Shown here: in pieces, positions 31,525 through 42,200 of the stretch | Numbering within the stretch: the first letter of the stretch is position 1 | Layout of the letters: each line of letters opens with the position of its first letter | Source: an uncultured Nitrosomonas sp. | Lineage (GTDB): Bacteria; Pseudomonadota; Gammaproteobacteria; Burkholderiales; Nitrosomonadaceae | DNA: 64,000 bases | Reading direction: 5' to 3' | Assembly: GCA_949281375.1 (NCBI GenBank) | Contig: CASDLT010000010.1 | Coordinates: forward strand, 1 to 64,000 | Made by a program: the position numbers and the translations under genes | The notes under the pieces: model-generated | The model's input: only the letters and a program-made list of their open reading frames with translations | Database searches by the model: none | What the model was told of the DNA's origin: nothing

Positions 31525-32619
31525 TTAATCCGAGCCGCGTTTGACCATCGTCCACTGCTGATGGCTGGCGGCCGCCTTTTGCAATGCCACGTGCCGTTCT
31601 TCTCTGGAAAGCTTGCTTAATTGGATGACATCCGCAAAAAACCGCATCATATCCTGTCCGTTATGTTCGAGTATGGCCTGGAAAGCCGGAACCCATTCAG
31701 TATAAATCGATACTGTTGCCAGCCGTGCATTATTCAATGGCTGATCAAACCATTGATCATAAGCTCCAAAATCTGCTCGCTGCGCTCTCAGATGCAGAAA
31801 TTCGGCACGCATTTCTTCAAAAATGCGCGCTTTCTGAGCAAGTTTTTCGTCATCGCTGGCGTTCGATCCAAACACAGCGCGCAAGCGTTCACGATGCCTG
31901 AACACTAATTCCACGAACAAGGCCTCTCTGTCTTGCCGGGAAGTCAATGCTGTTTGCTGCGAAGCCGTGCCATGATGCTCAAACCAGCGTCGCACTCCTT
32001 CGTGTTCAACCGCTGTGGCAAATGATTCGTTGAACACGCTGTCGTTCGGCACATAGACCACTTGGTGAGCCAGCTCGTGAAATATTAATCGGGCAAGATT
32101 CGTTTCCGAATAACCGATGAAGGTATTCAATACCGGATCGCTAAACCAACCTAAAGTAGAATAAGCACGAATGCCGCCGACATGCACGTCGTAGCCCTCA
32201 TTTCTGAGTTCTTCGGCATAACGCTCTGCTTGAACCTGAGAAAAGAAACCGCGGTAATTGACGCAACCAACCTGAACAAAACACCATTCTTTCAATTGGA
32301 GAGACAATTCTGGCGAAGCAAAAACATTCCATACGACATAGGGACGCTGCAAATCCGCGTAGCTGGTGTAACTCAAGTTATCAGGCAATTTAAGCTCGCG
32401 GCTGGCAAACTCGCGCAATTGCATCACCTTAGTTAGTGATTGTTTCAACTGAGGATCAACTTCGGGATTGGCAATCAGCCGCTCAATGGGCTGAGAACGA
32501 TGCACGACATCAAAATGACCACTGATGGCCTGTGCATAGTACGGCAAATTGGCACATGCCGTCAGTCCCCATAGCTGGCTGATCAGCAGGGTCAGTTTAA
32601 CGATATTTGGAAATTGCAC
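31525..32619 (-). CDS. Predicted zinc aminopeptidase lipoprotein
   Basis: LTACANLPYYAQAISGH lipobox/N-term, ARLIFHELAHQVVYVPNDSVFNESFATAVEHEG (HExxH). Confidence 0.85.
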   Translation of the reverse strand: MQFPNIVKLTLLISQLWGLTACANLPYYAQAISGHFDVVHRSQPIERLIANPEVDPQLKQSLTKVMQLREFASRELKLPDNLSYTSYADLQRPYVVWNVFASPELSLQLKEWCFVQVGCVNYRGFFSQVQAERYAEELRNEGYDVHVGGIRAYSTLGWFSDPVLNTFIGYSETNLARLIFHELAHQVVYVPNDSVFNESFATAVEHEGVRRWFEHHGTASQQTALTSRQDREALFVELVFRHRERLRAVFGSNASDDEKLAQKARIFEEMRAEFLHLRAQRADFGAYDQWFDQPLNNARLATVSIYTEWVPAFQAILEHNGQDMMRFFADVIQLSKLSREERHVALQKAAASHQQWTMVKRGSD

Positions 32620-32921
32620 AGCTCTCCTCGATGTCCATGAAATAATCCATCACAAAAGACGCTAAAAAACCCCCGCGTTCGGGCTTCAATCGATTTACAC
32701 ATCGCAACGAATCAATTCTAAGCACTTGGCTATGAGTCTATTTTTACTGATTAATTCCAGCACAAATTCTGCATTATAGTTGAATGGCTCTCCATTTTTC
32801 CGATGGTGCGCCGATAACAATATCCGTACTTAAGCATAATGATTTTTTATGATGAATAATGGATATCTCTACTCAATCCTGAGTTGTCTTGCTTCGATTG
32901 TCCCTGCGATCAAACTACTGC

Positions 32922-33073
32922 TGAGGAAAATGCTGATCAATTCGACGAACGAGTTGAAGTGCAAGACGCACGGAATTCAGCAAACGATACATATCAACAT
33001 GATAGGCGAGGAAGCGAGTACCACGCAACGAAGCAATTCGCTCGTGCTGCGAATTAATCAGCCTTTCCTTAGG
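32922..33073 (+). repeat. Dispersed ~150-bp TIR element, copy 3
   Basis: TGAGGAAAATGCTGATCAATTCGACGAACGAG...ATGATAGGCGAGGAAGCGAGTACCACGCAACGAAGCAATTCGCTCGTGCTGCGAATTAATCAGCCTTTCCTTAGG. Confidence 0.87.
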
Positions 33074-33080
33074 TGCGCAT

Positions 33081-33428
33081 ATGAAAATTAAATCTGAAGA
33101 ATGGTTGATTCTGGGCATTACTCCAGAAGGTCGAACATTTCGGCCCAGCGATTGGGTAGAGCGATTATGTGGAACACTCGCCCACTATGATCAAACCGGA
33201 CGCTGGGTATATTCAGATTACGCTCAACCGGTGATTCATGAAGGTCAGATGGGCATACGCTTGCAAACCGCACTTCAGAATATCAATCCCATCACTTATC
33301 AATTCATGATGGATTTTGCACTCAATAACCGACTGATAATGACTTCGACGCGAAAAATTATCTATCTGGATGAAATTATCCCAAGCATCGTGCATGCCCC
33401 TTTACCCAAAAAGTACAATCAGCGTTAG
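33081..33428 (+). CDS. DUF3579 family protein
   Basis: EEWLILGITPEGRTFRPSDWVERLCGTLAHY; compact 115 aa. Confidence 0.8.
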   Translation: MKIKSEEWLILGITPEGRTFRPSDWVERLCGTLAHYDQTGRWVYSDYAQPVIHEGQMGIRLQTALQNINPITYQFMMDFALNNRLIMTSTRKIIYLDEIIPSIVHAPLPKKYNQR

Positions 33429-33483
33429 CAGTATCATTCAATACGTTACTCCGATTTACTCGCCACCACAGTTCGAACCCTTC

Positions 33484-35532
33484 TTATAACGATTTCAGGT
33501 ACTCCAGCAAATCCAGCCGTTCTTCCTTGCTCAAAGCGGGTAAGTAAGTACCATCCAGTTGAGGCGATCGGCCTGAAGCATATTCATGCCCTTCATTGCC
33601 ATTTCCCCAAATGCTGGTGCGAAACAGAAAACCCTCATAGCCATCAATTCTGAAGCCCACTTTTATGGGATCAAATTCCCGTGATCCGGTGCGAAATTCA
33701 TCTGGTCGGTATTCCCCGTCGTTCGGATCGTTTGCTCTTTTCTTGGGCAACATTAGATCGTACAGCGTCGGAACTGAACCATTATGCAGATACGGAGCCG
33801 TTGCCCAAATACCATTCAACGGACGCGCTTTATACGCCTTTATCGAAGCAAAAGGCTCAACCGTCGAGTCAGGGGAATACAACCCATGCTTGAGTGAAGG
33901 CCGCACTTCATTGTCAAAAAAGGTATGCGCTAAATCGAACGAGCGCTCTGCCCAGCGACGTAAAAACCACTTGTCGGGATCGGGCGTTGTCACGACATTG
34001 CGAGTGGCAAGCGTCAACAGGGCCACGGCGGGAGCTTGCGGTTGCAATAACAAATTTCCGATCTGAGTCGCAACATACTGATTTTGCAGAATACCACTGT
34101 AGCCCAAAAATCCTCGGCTATTTTCTGCCATTTTAGAATCTGTGCCGACCGATGCCACCGAAATCATTTTAGCGACGACTCTGCGATCAGCAGCGGTAGG
34201 ATTGATCTGTACATGACATGAAGCACAATATTTCGCAAACAATCGTGTGCCATTCATCAATCGTGTTTTATCGATCGGCGGCAAAATATGCTCTGGCCAA
34301 ACTGGGGAGGTTAGTTTGCGCAGATGTTTTTCCACCCGACGCACATTGCGGATATCGATCGACGATTGGAAATCGATATGCGTGGAACTGTAACTCTGTC
34401 CTCCCAAAATAGAAGATAATGAAATTCCTTGTTTCTCTTGCCAGTCCAGAGTCGCAAATACGCCAATGACTTGTCCCGCATTACGCGCCATAGGCCCCAG
34501 CCCGCCGTTGGCAACTCTGCCATTCCACTGAATAAAATCATGGTAAGGCACATCCCACAAAAAGGGATAGCTGACCGGCGCATCGGCCGGATTAAACATT
34601 TTGTTGCGCAGCCTGATGATCTGCTTGTCGGTTAGATAAACCTGAATCCGCTCGAGAAGATGATCGCGATCAGTGGCGTTCAGAATCGGCTCGACATTCA
34701 TCATCACGTCAGCCAGTTCATCCGGAGACAACACGTCAGTCAACAGCTCACGCATTTGTTTCGCGCTCATGATGTGCTCCAGGACACGATTATAAATACG
34801 CCCGAAAGCATCGAGCCGTCCATAACCGTAATGCGTCAGCGGACGCTTGGCATCGCGTGGAAAATTAATGATCGTATAGGCTCTGATCCGAAGCGCATAC
34901 TTCTCGAGATCTGCTATGACTTCGTTTGCATTGTCATATTCTTTCTGTTTTATTACGTTTGCAATGAAGCGATTGCGTTTCTCCTCAGTCTCGAGAGTGA
35001 CAAACAAAGCCTTTGCCAGATCGATCATGAAATTTTCCATGTCCGCATTCGCCGGTCCACCGTCAATGCGAATTCCGATATGATCATAGTTGATTTGCGT
35101 GGTATGGCAAGCCGCACAAGTAAACCCCATGTAGGCCTTGTCTTGATATTCGTCTTTTACCATCCCCACAGGCAATCCGTTTGGGTTACGTGTAGTTGCA
35201 CGCTGCGGCAGATAACCATAACGGTCGATATTGCGATCATCTCGAAACAAATTCACCGAATCCGCTTGCTCCAGCATCAAGAAAAAACTGAACGGAAGTA
35301 AATTGGAACCTTGACTAGTATTGTAAAACCATAAACTGTCTGCAGCAGACCAGCCCTGATTCAGGTAAGCAATTCGAGAAAACCGAGCGCCAAACTTATC
35401 GATGCCACTCAGCAATGCACCGCGGTCAGGATCATCATCATGGAATTCATATAGGCGTGAAGCCATGCCGAGGATCATTCCAATACCGATCAACCCAACG
35501 AAACAGAACACGCACCATTTGATCAGTCGCAC
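33484..35532 (-). CDS. Dihaem cytochrome c, RoxA/CCP-like
   Basis: N-terminal TM; two CxxCH (CAACH, CASCH); C-terminal YKARPLNGIWATAPYLHNGSVPTLYDLMLP. Confidence 0.85.
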   Translation of the reverse strand: MRLIKWCVFCFVGLIGIGMILGMASRLYEFHDDDPDRGALLSGIDKFGARFSRIAYLNQGWSAADSLWFYNTSQGSNLLPFSFFLMLEQADSVNLFRDDRNIDRYGYLPQRATTRNPNGLPVGMVKDEYQDKAYMGFTCAACHTTQINYDHIGIRIDGGPANADMENFMIDLAKALFVTLETEEKRNRFIANVIKQKEYDNANEVIADLEKYALRIRAYTIINFPRDAKRPLTHYGYGRLDAFGRIYNRVLEHIMSAKQMRELLTDVLSPDELADVMMNVEPILNATDRDHLLERIQVYLTDKQIIRLRNKMFNPADAPVSYPFLWDVPYHDFIQWNGRVANGGLGPMARNAGQVIGVFATLDWQEKQGISLSSILGGQSYSSTHIDFQSSIDIRNVRRVEKHLRKLTSPVWPEHILPPIDKTRLMNGTRLFAKYCASCHVQINPTAADRRVVAKMISVASVGTDSKMAENSRGFLGYSGILQNQYVATQIGNLLLQPQAPAVALLTLATRNVVTTPDPDKWFLRRWAERSFDLAHTFFDNEVRPSLKHGLYSPDSTVEPFASIKAYKARPLNGIWATAPYLHNGSVPTLYDLMLPKKRANDPNDGEYRPDEFRTGSREFDPIKVGFRIDGYEGFLFRTSIWGNGNEGHEYASGRSPQLDGTYLPALSKEERLDLLEYLKSL

Positions 35533-35555
35533 ACAGTTCTACCTCATACTCGATC

Positions 35556-36458
35556 TTAGCTCGTTTGCTGCCACCAATCCGCAATAATTTTACCTACTGC
35601 AGGATTGACCAGATAGCCATATGAGCGGTGACAATTAAGTCCCGCCTCGTTACGGTAAAAATTATAAATCCCGTCGCAATGATCGACAATTGCATCAACA
35701 ATTCCCAGCGTTCGCATGGGCGCAAAATCGTCGGCAAAAACCCTGTCCAGCGCTGTGAGATCCCCAACCGAAGAAATATTCGCCCATTGCCTGATATTGG
35801 TCGGATACCGCTGCTCTCCTTTGTGCGAGTATCCCATCAAATGGCGTTGCACATAATTCATACCCAGGGGACTGCCCATCGTCAAAAACAAATCCACTTT
35901 TCCCGGTATCTGTTCCAGATGAGACAATTCCCACAAGGAATCGTAAGCAATGACAGATCCCAGGCTATGACCAATCAGTAAAATTTTATCGTTGTTCGCA
36001 AGCATTGGACGCAATTCACATTTGACCAAGTTCCGAATTTCATGAGCTATACCCTGCCTGTTTTCAAAATAACGCAATGTTTCTTTGGCGGTTGTCTGAA
36101 TGGGCTTAGCTGCCAACCCAAGTAACCAGGGAAAATGATCAACAACTGTGTACAGCAAACGATCGATTTGGCGATGCCAGCCCTCAGCTTCACGAATATC
36201 CTGATCGGTTGGGCCATGTTGGTTGATTAACGCATCGATCCAGGCAAGTTCGCTGCTAATGTCTTTGTGTTCGGAATAATAAAGGTAATTCCAGGCAATC
36301 AACTTAAAATGGTTGGCATGCTGACTTAATTGGTTGACTATTTGCGGCTCGGCCCGGCGAACACCTTCCAATAAAACACGCCATAACAGCTTTTCATGCT
36401 GTTCGACAGGCGGCTTAGGATTTTTCCCCGGAATGAAGATAATTTGTCGCTGAGTCAT
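35556..36458 (-). CDS. Alpha/beta hydrolase-like protein
   Basis: IFIPGKNPKP oxyanion region and nucleophile elbow ILLIGHSLGSVIAYDSL; 23 bp upstream of the dihaem cytochrome gene. Confidence 0.75.
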   Translation of the reverse strand: MTQRQIIFIPGKNPKPPVEQHEKLLWRVLLEGVRRAEPQIVNQLSQHANHFKLIAWNYLYYSEHKDISSELAWIDALINQHGPTDQDIREAEGWHRQIDRLLYTVVDHFPWLLGLAAKPIQTTAKETLRYFENRQGIAHEIRNLVKCELRPMLANNDKILLIGHSLGSVIAYDSLWELSHLEQIPGKVDLFLTMGSPLGMNYVQRHLMGYSHKGEQRYPTNIRQWANISSVGDLTALDRVFADDFAPMRTLGIVDAIVDHCDGIYNFYRNEAGLNCHRSYGYLVNPAVGKIIADWWQQTS

Positions 36459-36670
36459 TCATCATCTCGAGAAGATCATATTCCCTTTATTTTTCAATAA
36501 GAAGAAAATTTAGAAAAAGTAATCCGGGTGTTTTTTTACGTTCTCTTAGGATTTGAAAGTTAGACACTATGAATCGGAACAAGGAAATCGGTCCCATCCG
36601 TGACAAACCTGATGGATAAATGACTGTCGGGTTTGAATACAACCTGGGCCCGATCGGGTTTGCAAATAAT

Positions 36671-37162
36671 TTACAATCGGACAGATTTCCAGTAGTTGGA
36701 CTTCCAATAAGCATTATTCAAGCTGGATATAGTGACGCCTTTCTTTTGAGAAGCATGCAGAAATTTATTCTTCTCCAGATAGATTCCTACGTGGTTTGAA
36801 ATTTTTCCAGTTCGGAAAAAAATCAGATCTCCCACTTGCAGTTCATCTTTTCGGATTTCATTACCCAATCTGGCCTGCATCGCCGATGTGCGGGGCAAAT
36901 CCAGACCCAATCTCGATTTGAACGTCAAATGCACGAACCCAGAGCAATCAATCCCCGCCCGCGTCAAGCCGCCGAGCTGGTAACGCACACCCTGCCAGTC
37001 TTTATATTGAGAGTAGAGCGCTTGCCTAGTTTGATAGGAATTAATGGATCTATGGGCATTTAAGTTCACTTTAGAAGTGGGTCTTTTTTCCTGCAAAGAC
37101 CCACAGCCCACCAGGAAACTGATACAAATCAATAAAATGAGTTGAGAAAAATAGCCTTTCAT
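36671..37162 (-). CDS. NlpC/P60 family lipoprotein
   Basis: LVGCGSLQ lipobox; GLTRAGIDCSGFVHLTF, NHVGIYLEKNKFLHASQKKGV. Confidence 0.92.
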   Translation of the reverse strand: MKGYFSQLILLICISFLVGCGSLQEKRPTSKVNLNAHRSINSYQTRQALYSQYKDWQGVRYQLGGLTRAGIDCSGFVHLTFKSRLGLDLPRTSAMQARLGNEIRKDELQVGDLIFFRTGKISNHVGIYLEKNKFLHASQKKGVTISSLNNAYWKSNYWKSVRL

Positions 37163-37256
37163 AGATCAGGTATTCGCCTCGCGCAAGTCTGAATAGAAGA
37201 TGCGGCAAGTTAAAGAAATGTTGAGAAATCTCTATACCAGGAAGTATTGGAACTTC

Positions 37257-38348
37257 TCAAACCCGATTAGTGCGCATTCCCATGCTTGAGAGTTTGATGA
37301 GCACGCTTTTGGCCATATCCCTGAGAGGAACTACCTCATCAACACCACCTGCTGCAATGGCTTCCTTGGGCATACCAAAAACGACGCAACTTTGTTCATC
37401 CTGCGCAAAATTATAAGCGCCAGCCTTGTGCATCTCCAACATTCCCGCCGCGCCATCCTTTCCCATTCCGGTAAGTATGACACCAATTGCATTTTTACCA
37501 GCACAATTCGCCGCTGACCGAAATAGTACATCAACCGACGGACGGTGTCGACTTACGAGTTCACCTTGGTTCAATTCGGTCATATAGTTCGCACCATTTC
37601 GTTTCAACAGCAAATGTGAATGTCCTGGGGCGATGAATGCATGACCGGGCAGCACTCTCTCCCCTCCTTGGGCCTCGACGACGGCTATTCGGCAAAGACT
37701 ATTCAAACGGTTGGCGAATGATTTGGTAAAACCTTCTGGCATGTGTTGCGTAATCAAGATTCCTGGCGAATCCGGAGGCATATGAATCAAGAATTCTTTG
37801 ATAGCTTCTGTACCTCCCGTTGAAGCACCCACAATGATCAGCTTCTCTGTGGAGGCAATACGATTTGATATGGCAGGTAATATGGCATCAGCCGATGCGC
37901 TCCTTGAGATTTGAGAAGGCAGCGGCGTCAACCGCTTAATTCTTGCAGATCTGGCAATGCGAATTTTATTCGTAATTTCATTGCTATATTCTTTCAGTCC
38001 CGCGGCGATATCAATTTTTGGTTTTGACACAAAGTCGATTGCACCCAGCTCAAGCGCTTTTAGCGTTATATCGGAACCTCTCTCCGTCAGAGTCGATACC
38101 ATGATGACCGGCATGGGCCTAAGGCGCATCAATTTTTCAAGGAAGTCAAGACCATCCATTTTTGGCATCTCAACATCCAATGTCAGCACATCAGGATTCA
38201 TCTCACGAATCATCTCCCGGGCTGCCAATGGATCCGCAGCAGTACCGATCACTTCCATATCAGACTGGCTATTAATAATTTCAGTCAATAGCTTACGGAT
38301 CAATGCTGAATCATCAACGACCACAACTGTAGTTTTTTTCATCGCCAA
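37257..38348 (-). CDS. cheB: Chemotaxis response regulator methylesterase CheB
   Basis: REC domain ([21 protein letters not shown]) and methylesterase [14 protein letters not shown]...[17 protein letters not shown]. Confidence 0.97.
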   Translation of the reverse strand: MAMKKTTVVVVDDSALIRKLLTEIINSQSDMEVIGTAADPLAAREMIREMNPDVLTLDVEMPKMDGLDFLEKLMRLRPMPVIMVSTLTERGSDITLKALELGAIDFVSKPKIDIAAGLKEYSNEITNKIRIARSARIKRLTPLPSQISRSASADAILPAISNRIASTEKLIIVGASTGGTEAIKEFLIHMPPDSPGILITQHMPEGFTKSFANRLNSLCRIAVVEAQGGERVLPGHAFIAPGHSHLLLKRNGANYMTELNQGELVSRHRPSVDVLFRSAANCAGKNAIGVILTGMGKDGAAGMLEMHKAGAYNFAQDEQSCVVFGMPKEAIAAGGVDEVVPLRDMAKSVLIKLSSMGMRTNRV

Positions 38349-38375
38349 TACTCGATTAGATTCCCATCAATCGTG

Positions 38376-38987
38376 TCAGGAGAACAGTTCTACTTCTCCG
38401 CCAGCGTCAGCTTTATACAGACGCTGCCTGTAATCCCGTTCACGTTGAGAAATGGTCGTGTTGTGGTGATTACGCAATTTTTTCACCATGACTTTGCTAT
38501 TTTTTGGGAAGAAATAAACCTTGCGCGGAAAAACATCAACCAAATCCTGAGCAACGACACGTATCCGCTCGGTCTGCAAAAATTTCAGCACGAAATCGGC
38601 GTTACGCTGCCCGACATTTGCAACGGTTAATCCATCGAGTACATTGCCGCCGCCGAATACTTTGGCTTCCAAATTGCTACGGCGAGCCCCCAGTTTCAAT
38701 AATTGATTGATTAATATTTCCATTGCATACGTCCCATACCGGGCCGACGCATTCAATGGACCGCCCGCATCTCCCCCATCAGGGAGCATGAAGTGATTCA
38801 TACCGCCAATTCCACTGTAACAATCCCGGATACATGCCGCAACGCATGAACCCAGAACTGTCACCAGCAACAGATCCTTATCGGTCACATAATATTCACC
38901 GGGCAATAGCTTTACAGCCTGACAATCGAAACTTTTATCAAAGTAAAAATTGGTTGCAAGTTGCTCGTCCCTACTAGTTTCAACCAT
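38376..38987 (-). CDS. cheD: Chemoreceptor glutamine deamidase CheD
   Basis: LVTVLGSCVAACIRD, GGMNHFMLP, KVFGGGNV. Confidence 0.96.
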   Translation of the reverse strand: MVETSRDEQLATNFYFDKSFDCQAVKLLPGEYYVTDKDLLLVTVLGSCVAACIRDCYSGIGGMNHFMLPDGGDAGGPLNASARYGTYAMEILINQLLKLGARRSNLEAKVFGGGNVLDGLTVANVGQRNADFVLKFLQTERIRVVAQDLVDVFPRKVYFFPKNSKVMVKKLRNHHNTTISQRERDYRQRLYKADAGGEVELFS

Positions 38988-38991
38988 GCTA

Positions 38992-39855
38992 TTACCTCAG
39001 TTTGTTGGCTAATTCATACACGGTTTTTTCCCGAAGCTTGAATAAATCACTTGCATGTTGAAAGCTTTCAGAATGACCTGCAAATAACAATCCATCCGAT
39101 GCCAACAAGGGCGCAAACCTCTTTAAGATCTTGTATTGAGTAGGCTTATCGAAATAGATCATGACGTTCCGACAAAAAATTGCATCGAATGGGCCGCGGA
39201 TCGGCCAGCTTTCATCCAATAAATTCAATTGCCTAAATGTAATCATATTTCTTAACTCGGGCCTCACTCTAGCAGAACCCGATTGAGGTCCTTTGCCCTT
39301 CAAAAAAAATTGCCGAAGTTTTTCTTTCGGAACCTTTTCCAGCTTATCTAATGAATAGATCCCAAGCTGTGCTTTTGCAAGCACATTCGTATCCAAATCA
39401 GTCGCTAAAATATGAACGGGGGGCGTGAATGTCTTAAACACTTCGACCATCGCCATGGCCATTGAGTACGGTTCTTCTCCAGTTGAAGAAGCACTGCACC
39501 AGAGCTGAATTTTTTTCTGATTTTTGCGTTTGTCGACATGTTTTTCGAGAATGGGAAAATGATGTTGCTCCCGAAAAAAAGCCGTGAGATTGGTCGTCAA
39601 CGCATTGGTAAAGGCCTCCCATTCCGTGGGATTTCCTTTTTCCAGGAAATTCAGATAATCCTGAAAATTATTAAACCCATTTGCGCGTAAACGTCGAGCA
39701 AGACGACTGTACACCATGTTTTGCTTGCTGGAGGAAAGCGAAATACCGGCATGCTTGTAGATTAAATGTTTAATCCGTTCAAAATCTGCTTGAGTAAACG
39801 CGTATTCACGTGATTTGTTATCAGAAATTCTTTCCAGATTGGTAATTAATTCCAT
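38992..39855 (-). CDS. cheR: Chemotaxis protein methyltransferase CheR
   Basis: TNLTAFFREQHHFPIL, WCSASSTGEEPYSMAMAM, IFCRNVMIYFDKPTQ. Confidence 0.96.
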   Translation of the reverse strand: MELITNLERISDNKSREYAFTQADFERIKHLIYKHAGISLSSSKQNMVYSRLARRLRANGFNNFQDYLNFLEKGNPTEWEAFTNALTTNLTAFFREQHHFPILEKHVDKRKNQKKIQLWCSASSTGEEPYSMAMAMVEVFKTFTPPVHILATDLDTNVLAKAQLGIYSLDKLEKVPKEKLRQFFLKGKGPQSGSARVRPELRNMITFRQLNLLDESWPIRGPFDAIFCRNVMIYFDKPTQYKILKRFAPLLASDGLLFAGHSESFQHASDLFKLREKTVYELANKLR

Positions 39856-39892
39856 AATTCATTATCTCGATAGGGTCGCAGCATTTAATCAG

Positions 39893-42064
39893 CTATATCA
39901 TTTCCTGCTGCGAGGCGAGCACTAGCGCCGCAGTATCAAGAATAAGCGCTACTTTGCCGTCGCCCATGATGGTGGCTCCTGAGACTCCCTGAACTCTCCG
40001 ATAATTGCTTTCGAGACTCTTGATCACGACCTGATGTTGCCCTACCAGATCATCCACAAACAAGGCCGCCTTGTGCCCTTCCGCTTCAAGAATGACGAGA
40101 ATTCCCTCATGAACCGAAGTAACATTCGGACGCAAATTAAAAATTTCGTGTAAGGCAATGACGGGTAAATATTCACCCCGAACCTGGACAACGCGACCAT
40201 GGCCACTGACCGTTTTGATATCGGCGGCACGAGGTTGAAGTGATTCAACAATATAATTGAGTGGAACGATAAACATCTGATCCCCGACAGCGATCGACAA
40301 ACCGTCCAGTATCGCCAGTGTTAATGGCAGGCGAATCGAAATGCGTGTACCCACACCGAGTACCGATTCGATTTCTATGCGCCCTCCCATGCTTTGAATG
40401 TTCCGTTTGACGACATCCATACCCACGCCTCGGCCGGACACATCGGTAACTGTTTCGGCGGTTGAAAAGCCTGCCTCAAAAATCAATAACCAGACTTCTT
40501 GATCGGTCATGCCATCATGCACCGGCAATCCACGTTCCCGAGCTTTGGCAAGAATTTTTCCTCTGTTCAAACCGGCGCCATCGTCGTTGACTTCGATAAC
40601 GATGCTTCCTCCCTGGTGAAAAGCACGCAATGTGATAGTACCTTGGGCCGGTTTGCCAGCGGCAACACGTTTTTCAGGCACCTCGATTCCATGGTCCAGG
40701 CTGTTCCGAACCAAATGGGTCAACGGATCGGCAATTTTTTCAATCAATCCTTTATCTAATTCAGTATTTTCTCCAACGGTCTTTAGCTCAACACGTTTGT
40801 TCAATTTAGAAGCCAGATCGCGCACAACCCGTGGATAGCGACTAAACACGAAACTGATGGGCATCATACGAATCGACATGACCGACTCCTGCAGATCACG
40901 CGTATTTCTCTCCAACTGACTCATACCGCTGTGCAGTTTCTCAAATAGCACAGGATCAAACTGGGAAGCCGTTTGGGCCAGCATTGCCTGGGTAATGACT
41001 AATTCACCCACCAAGTTGATCATCTGATCCACTTTTTCGATACTTACCCGTATTGACGAGGTCTCGCTCGCCGCCGCTGCAGGGTTATTTTTAGTGGATG
41101 ATGATCTGGTCGAAACTGCTGGCGAGTCTTTTGCAGCGGACACTATCTCTGGCTGTGACAGAATGGCAGGCTCACTCGGTTCAGAATATTCTAAATCGAC
41201 GGGTGAGGCCGGTGCTCCAGGGAAAAACCCATAACCGAAAGTCGAGGCAGTCGGATTTTCTTCAACTGGTGATTCCGTGTGCATTACCCTTTCACTGGAT
41301 TTATCTCTCGCGCTTTCCTCTACTGCAGGAGCAATCGCTGATTGAGCGATCTCGATTTTCAGATTTGCCGGGTTGACCACAAAGGCTAAAGTCTCCCAGA
41401 CATCCTCCTCGCTGTTACTCGTCGTGAGCTTCAATTTACATAGATCATTCCCAGCCTGAGATTGATCATCCAGCGTCCCAAGGTTTTTCAAATTGAGAAA
41501 CAAATTCTCCAGAACCGCATCTCCCATACCTTTTCTGGAAAACTCGATGTCATAGGTCGATCCTGCTATTTTCTCGATGGATTTAGGCTGATCTCTGGTA
41601 ATTTCCGGTATTGGTTCTGACAGCATCGCTTTGGACTGAGCAGCATCATTCTCATTTTTTTTAACTGATCGTTGCGAATCATCACTGAGCCGTTTTAATT
41701 CTTCACAAATAGCCAATGCAGCCGCAGGATCGGCTTGTCCTTCTCCGCGATGTGCGGCTAGTTGTTCACGAATCACATCACCAGCTCTTAAAAATGCATC
41801 GATCATCTCGCTGCGTACCTCGAGCTCACCTTTGCGTAATTTATCCAGTAATGTTTCCAACATATGCGTTGCCTCCGTCATATCCGTAAAGCCAAACGTA
41901 CCCGCTCCACCTTTTATTGAATGCGCAGCGCGAAAAATAGCGTTCAAATCTTCCAAATCCGGTGAATTCACATCGAGTCTTAGCAGACACGCCTCCATAT
42001 CCGCCAGTAACTCTGAAGATTCTTCAAAGAATATTTCATAAAATTGTTCGAGATCAGTACTCAT
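39893..42064 (-). CDS. cheA: Chemotaxis sensor kinase CheA
   Basis: Hpt IFRAAHSIKGGAGTFGF, HATPase HLVRNSLDHGIE, GRGVGMDVVKRNI, C-terminal CheW-like domain. Confidence 0.97.
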   Translation of the reverse strand: MSTDLEQFYEIFFEESSELLADMEACLLRLDVNSPDLEDLNAIFRAAHSIKGGAGTFGFTDMTEATHMLETLLDKLRKGELEVRSEMIDAFLRAGDVIREQLAAHRGEGQADPAAALAICEELKRLSDDSQRSVKKNENDAAQSKAMLSEPIPEITRDQPKSIEKIAGSTYDIEFSRKGMGDAVLENLFLNLKNLGTLDDQSQAGNDLCKLKLTTSNSEEDVWETLAFVVNPANLKIEIAQSAIAPAVEESARDKSSERVMHTESPVEENPTASTFGYGFFPGAPASPVDLEYSEPSEPAILSQPEIVSAAKDSPAVSTRSSSTKNNPAAAASETSSIRVSIEKVDQMINLVGELVITQAMLAQTASQFDPVLFEKLHSGMSQLERNTRDLQESVMSIRMMPISFVFSRYPRVVRDLASKLNKRVELKTVGENTELDKGLIEKIADPLTHLVRNSLDHGIEVPEKRVAAGKPAQGTITLRAFHQGGSIVIEVNDDGAGLNRGKILAKARERGLPVHDGMTDQEVWLLIFEAGFSTAETVTDVSGRGVGMDVVKRNIQSMGGRIEIESVLGVGTRISIRLPLTLAILDGLSIAVGDQMFIVPLNYIVESLQPRAADIKTVSGHGRVVQVRGEYLPVIALHEIFNLRPNVTSVHEGILVILEAEGHKAALFVDDLVGQHQVVIKSLESNYRRVQGVSGATIMGDGKVALILDTAALVLASQQEMI

Positions 42065-42200
42065 AAGTCACCTTATTTCATAGTGAACTGCTAGCCTAGC
42101 ATTTGACGTAAACATACAAATGTAGAAAAAGAGGTAAAATCCTAACCCAATCCCAATGCATCAATGTGCAATGCTCAGAACGGGGTGCTTTTGCCGCGTA

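Noticed and set aside
34660-35301. 213-aa + strand ORF
   Set aside because: Antisense shadow of the dihaem cytochrome c gene; no recognisable domain.
36487-36714. 75-aa minus-strand ORF downstream of the NlpC/P60 gene
   Set aside because: Overlaps the NlpC/P60 3' end in another frame, no RBS or domain support.
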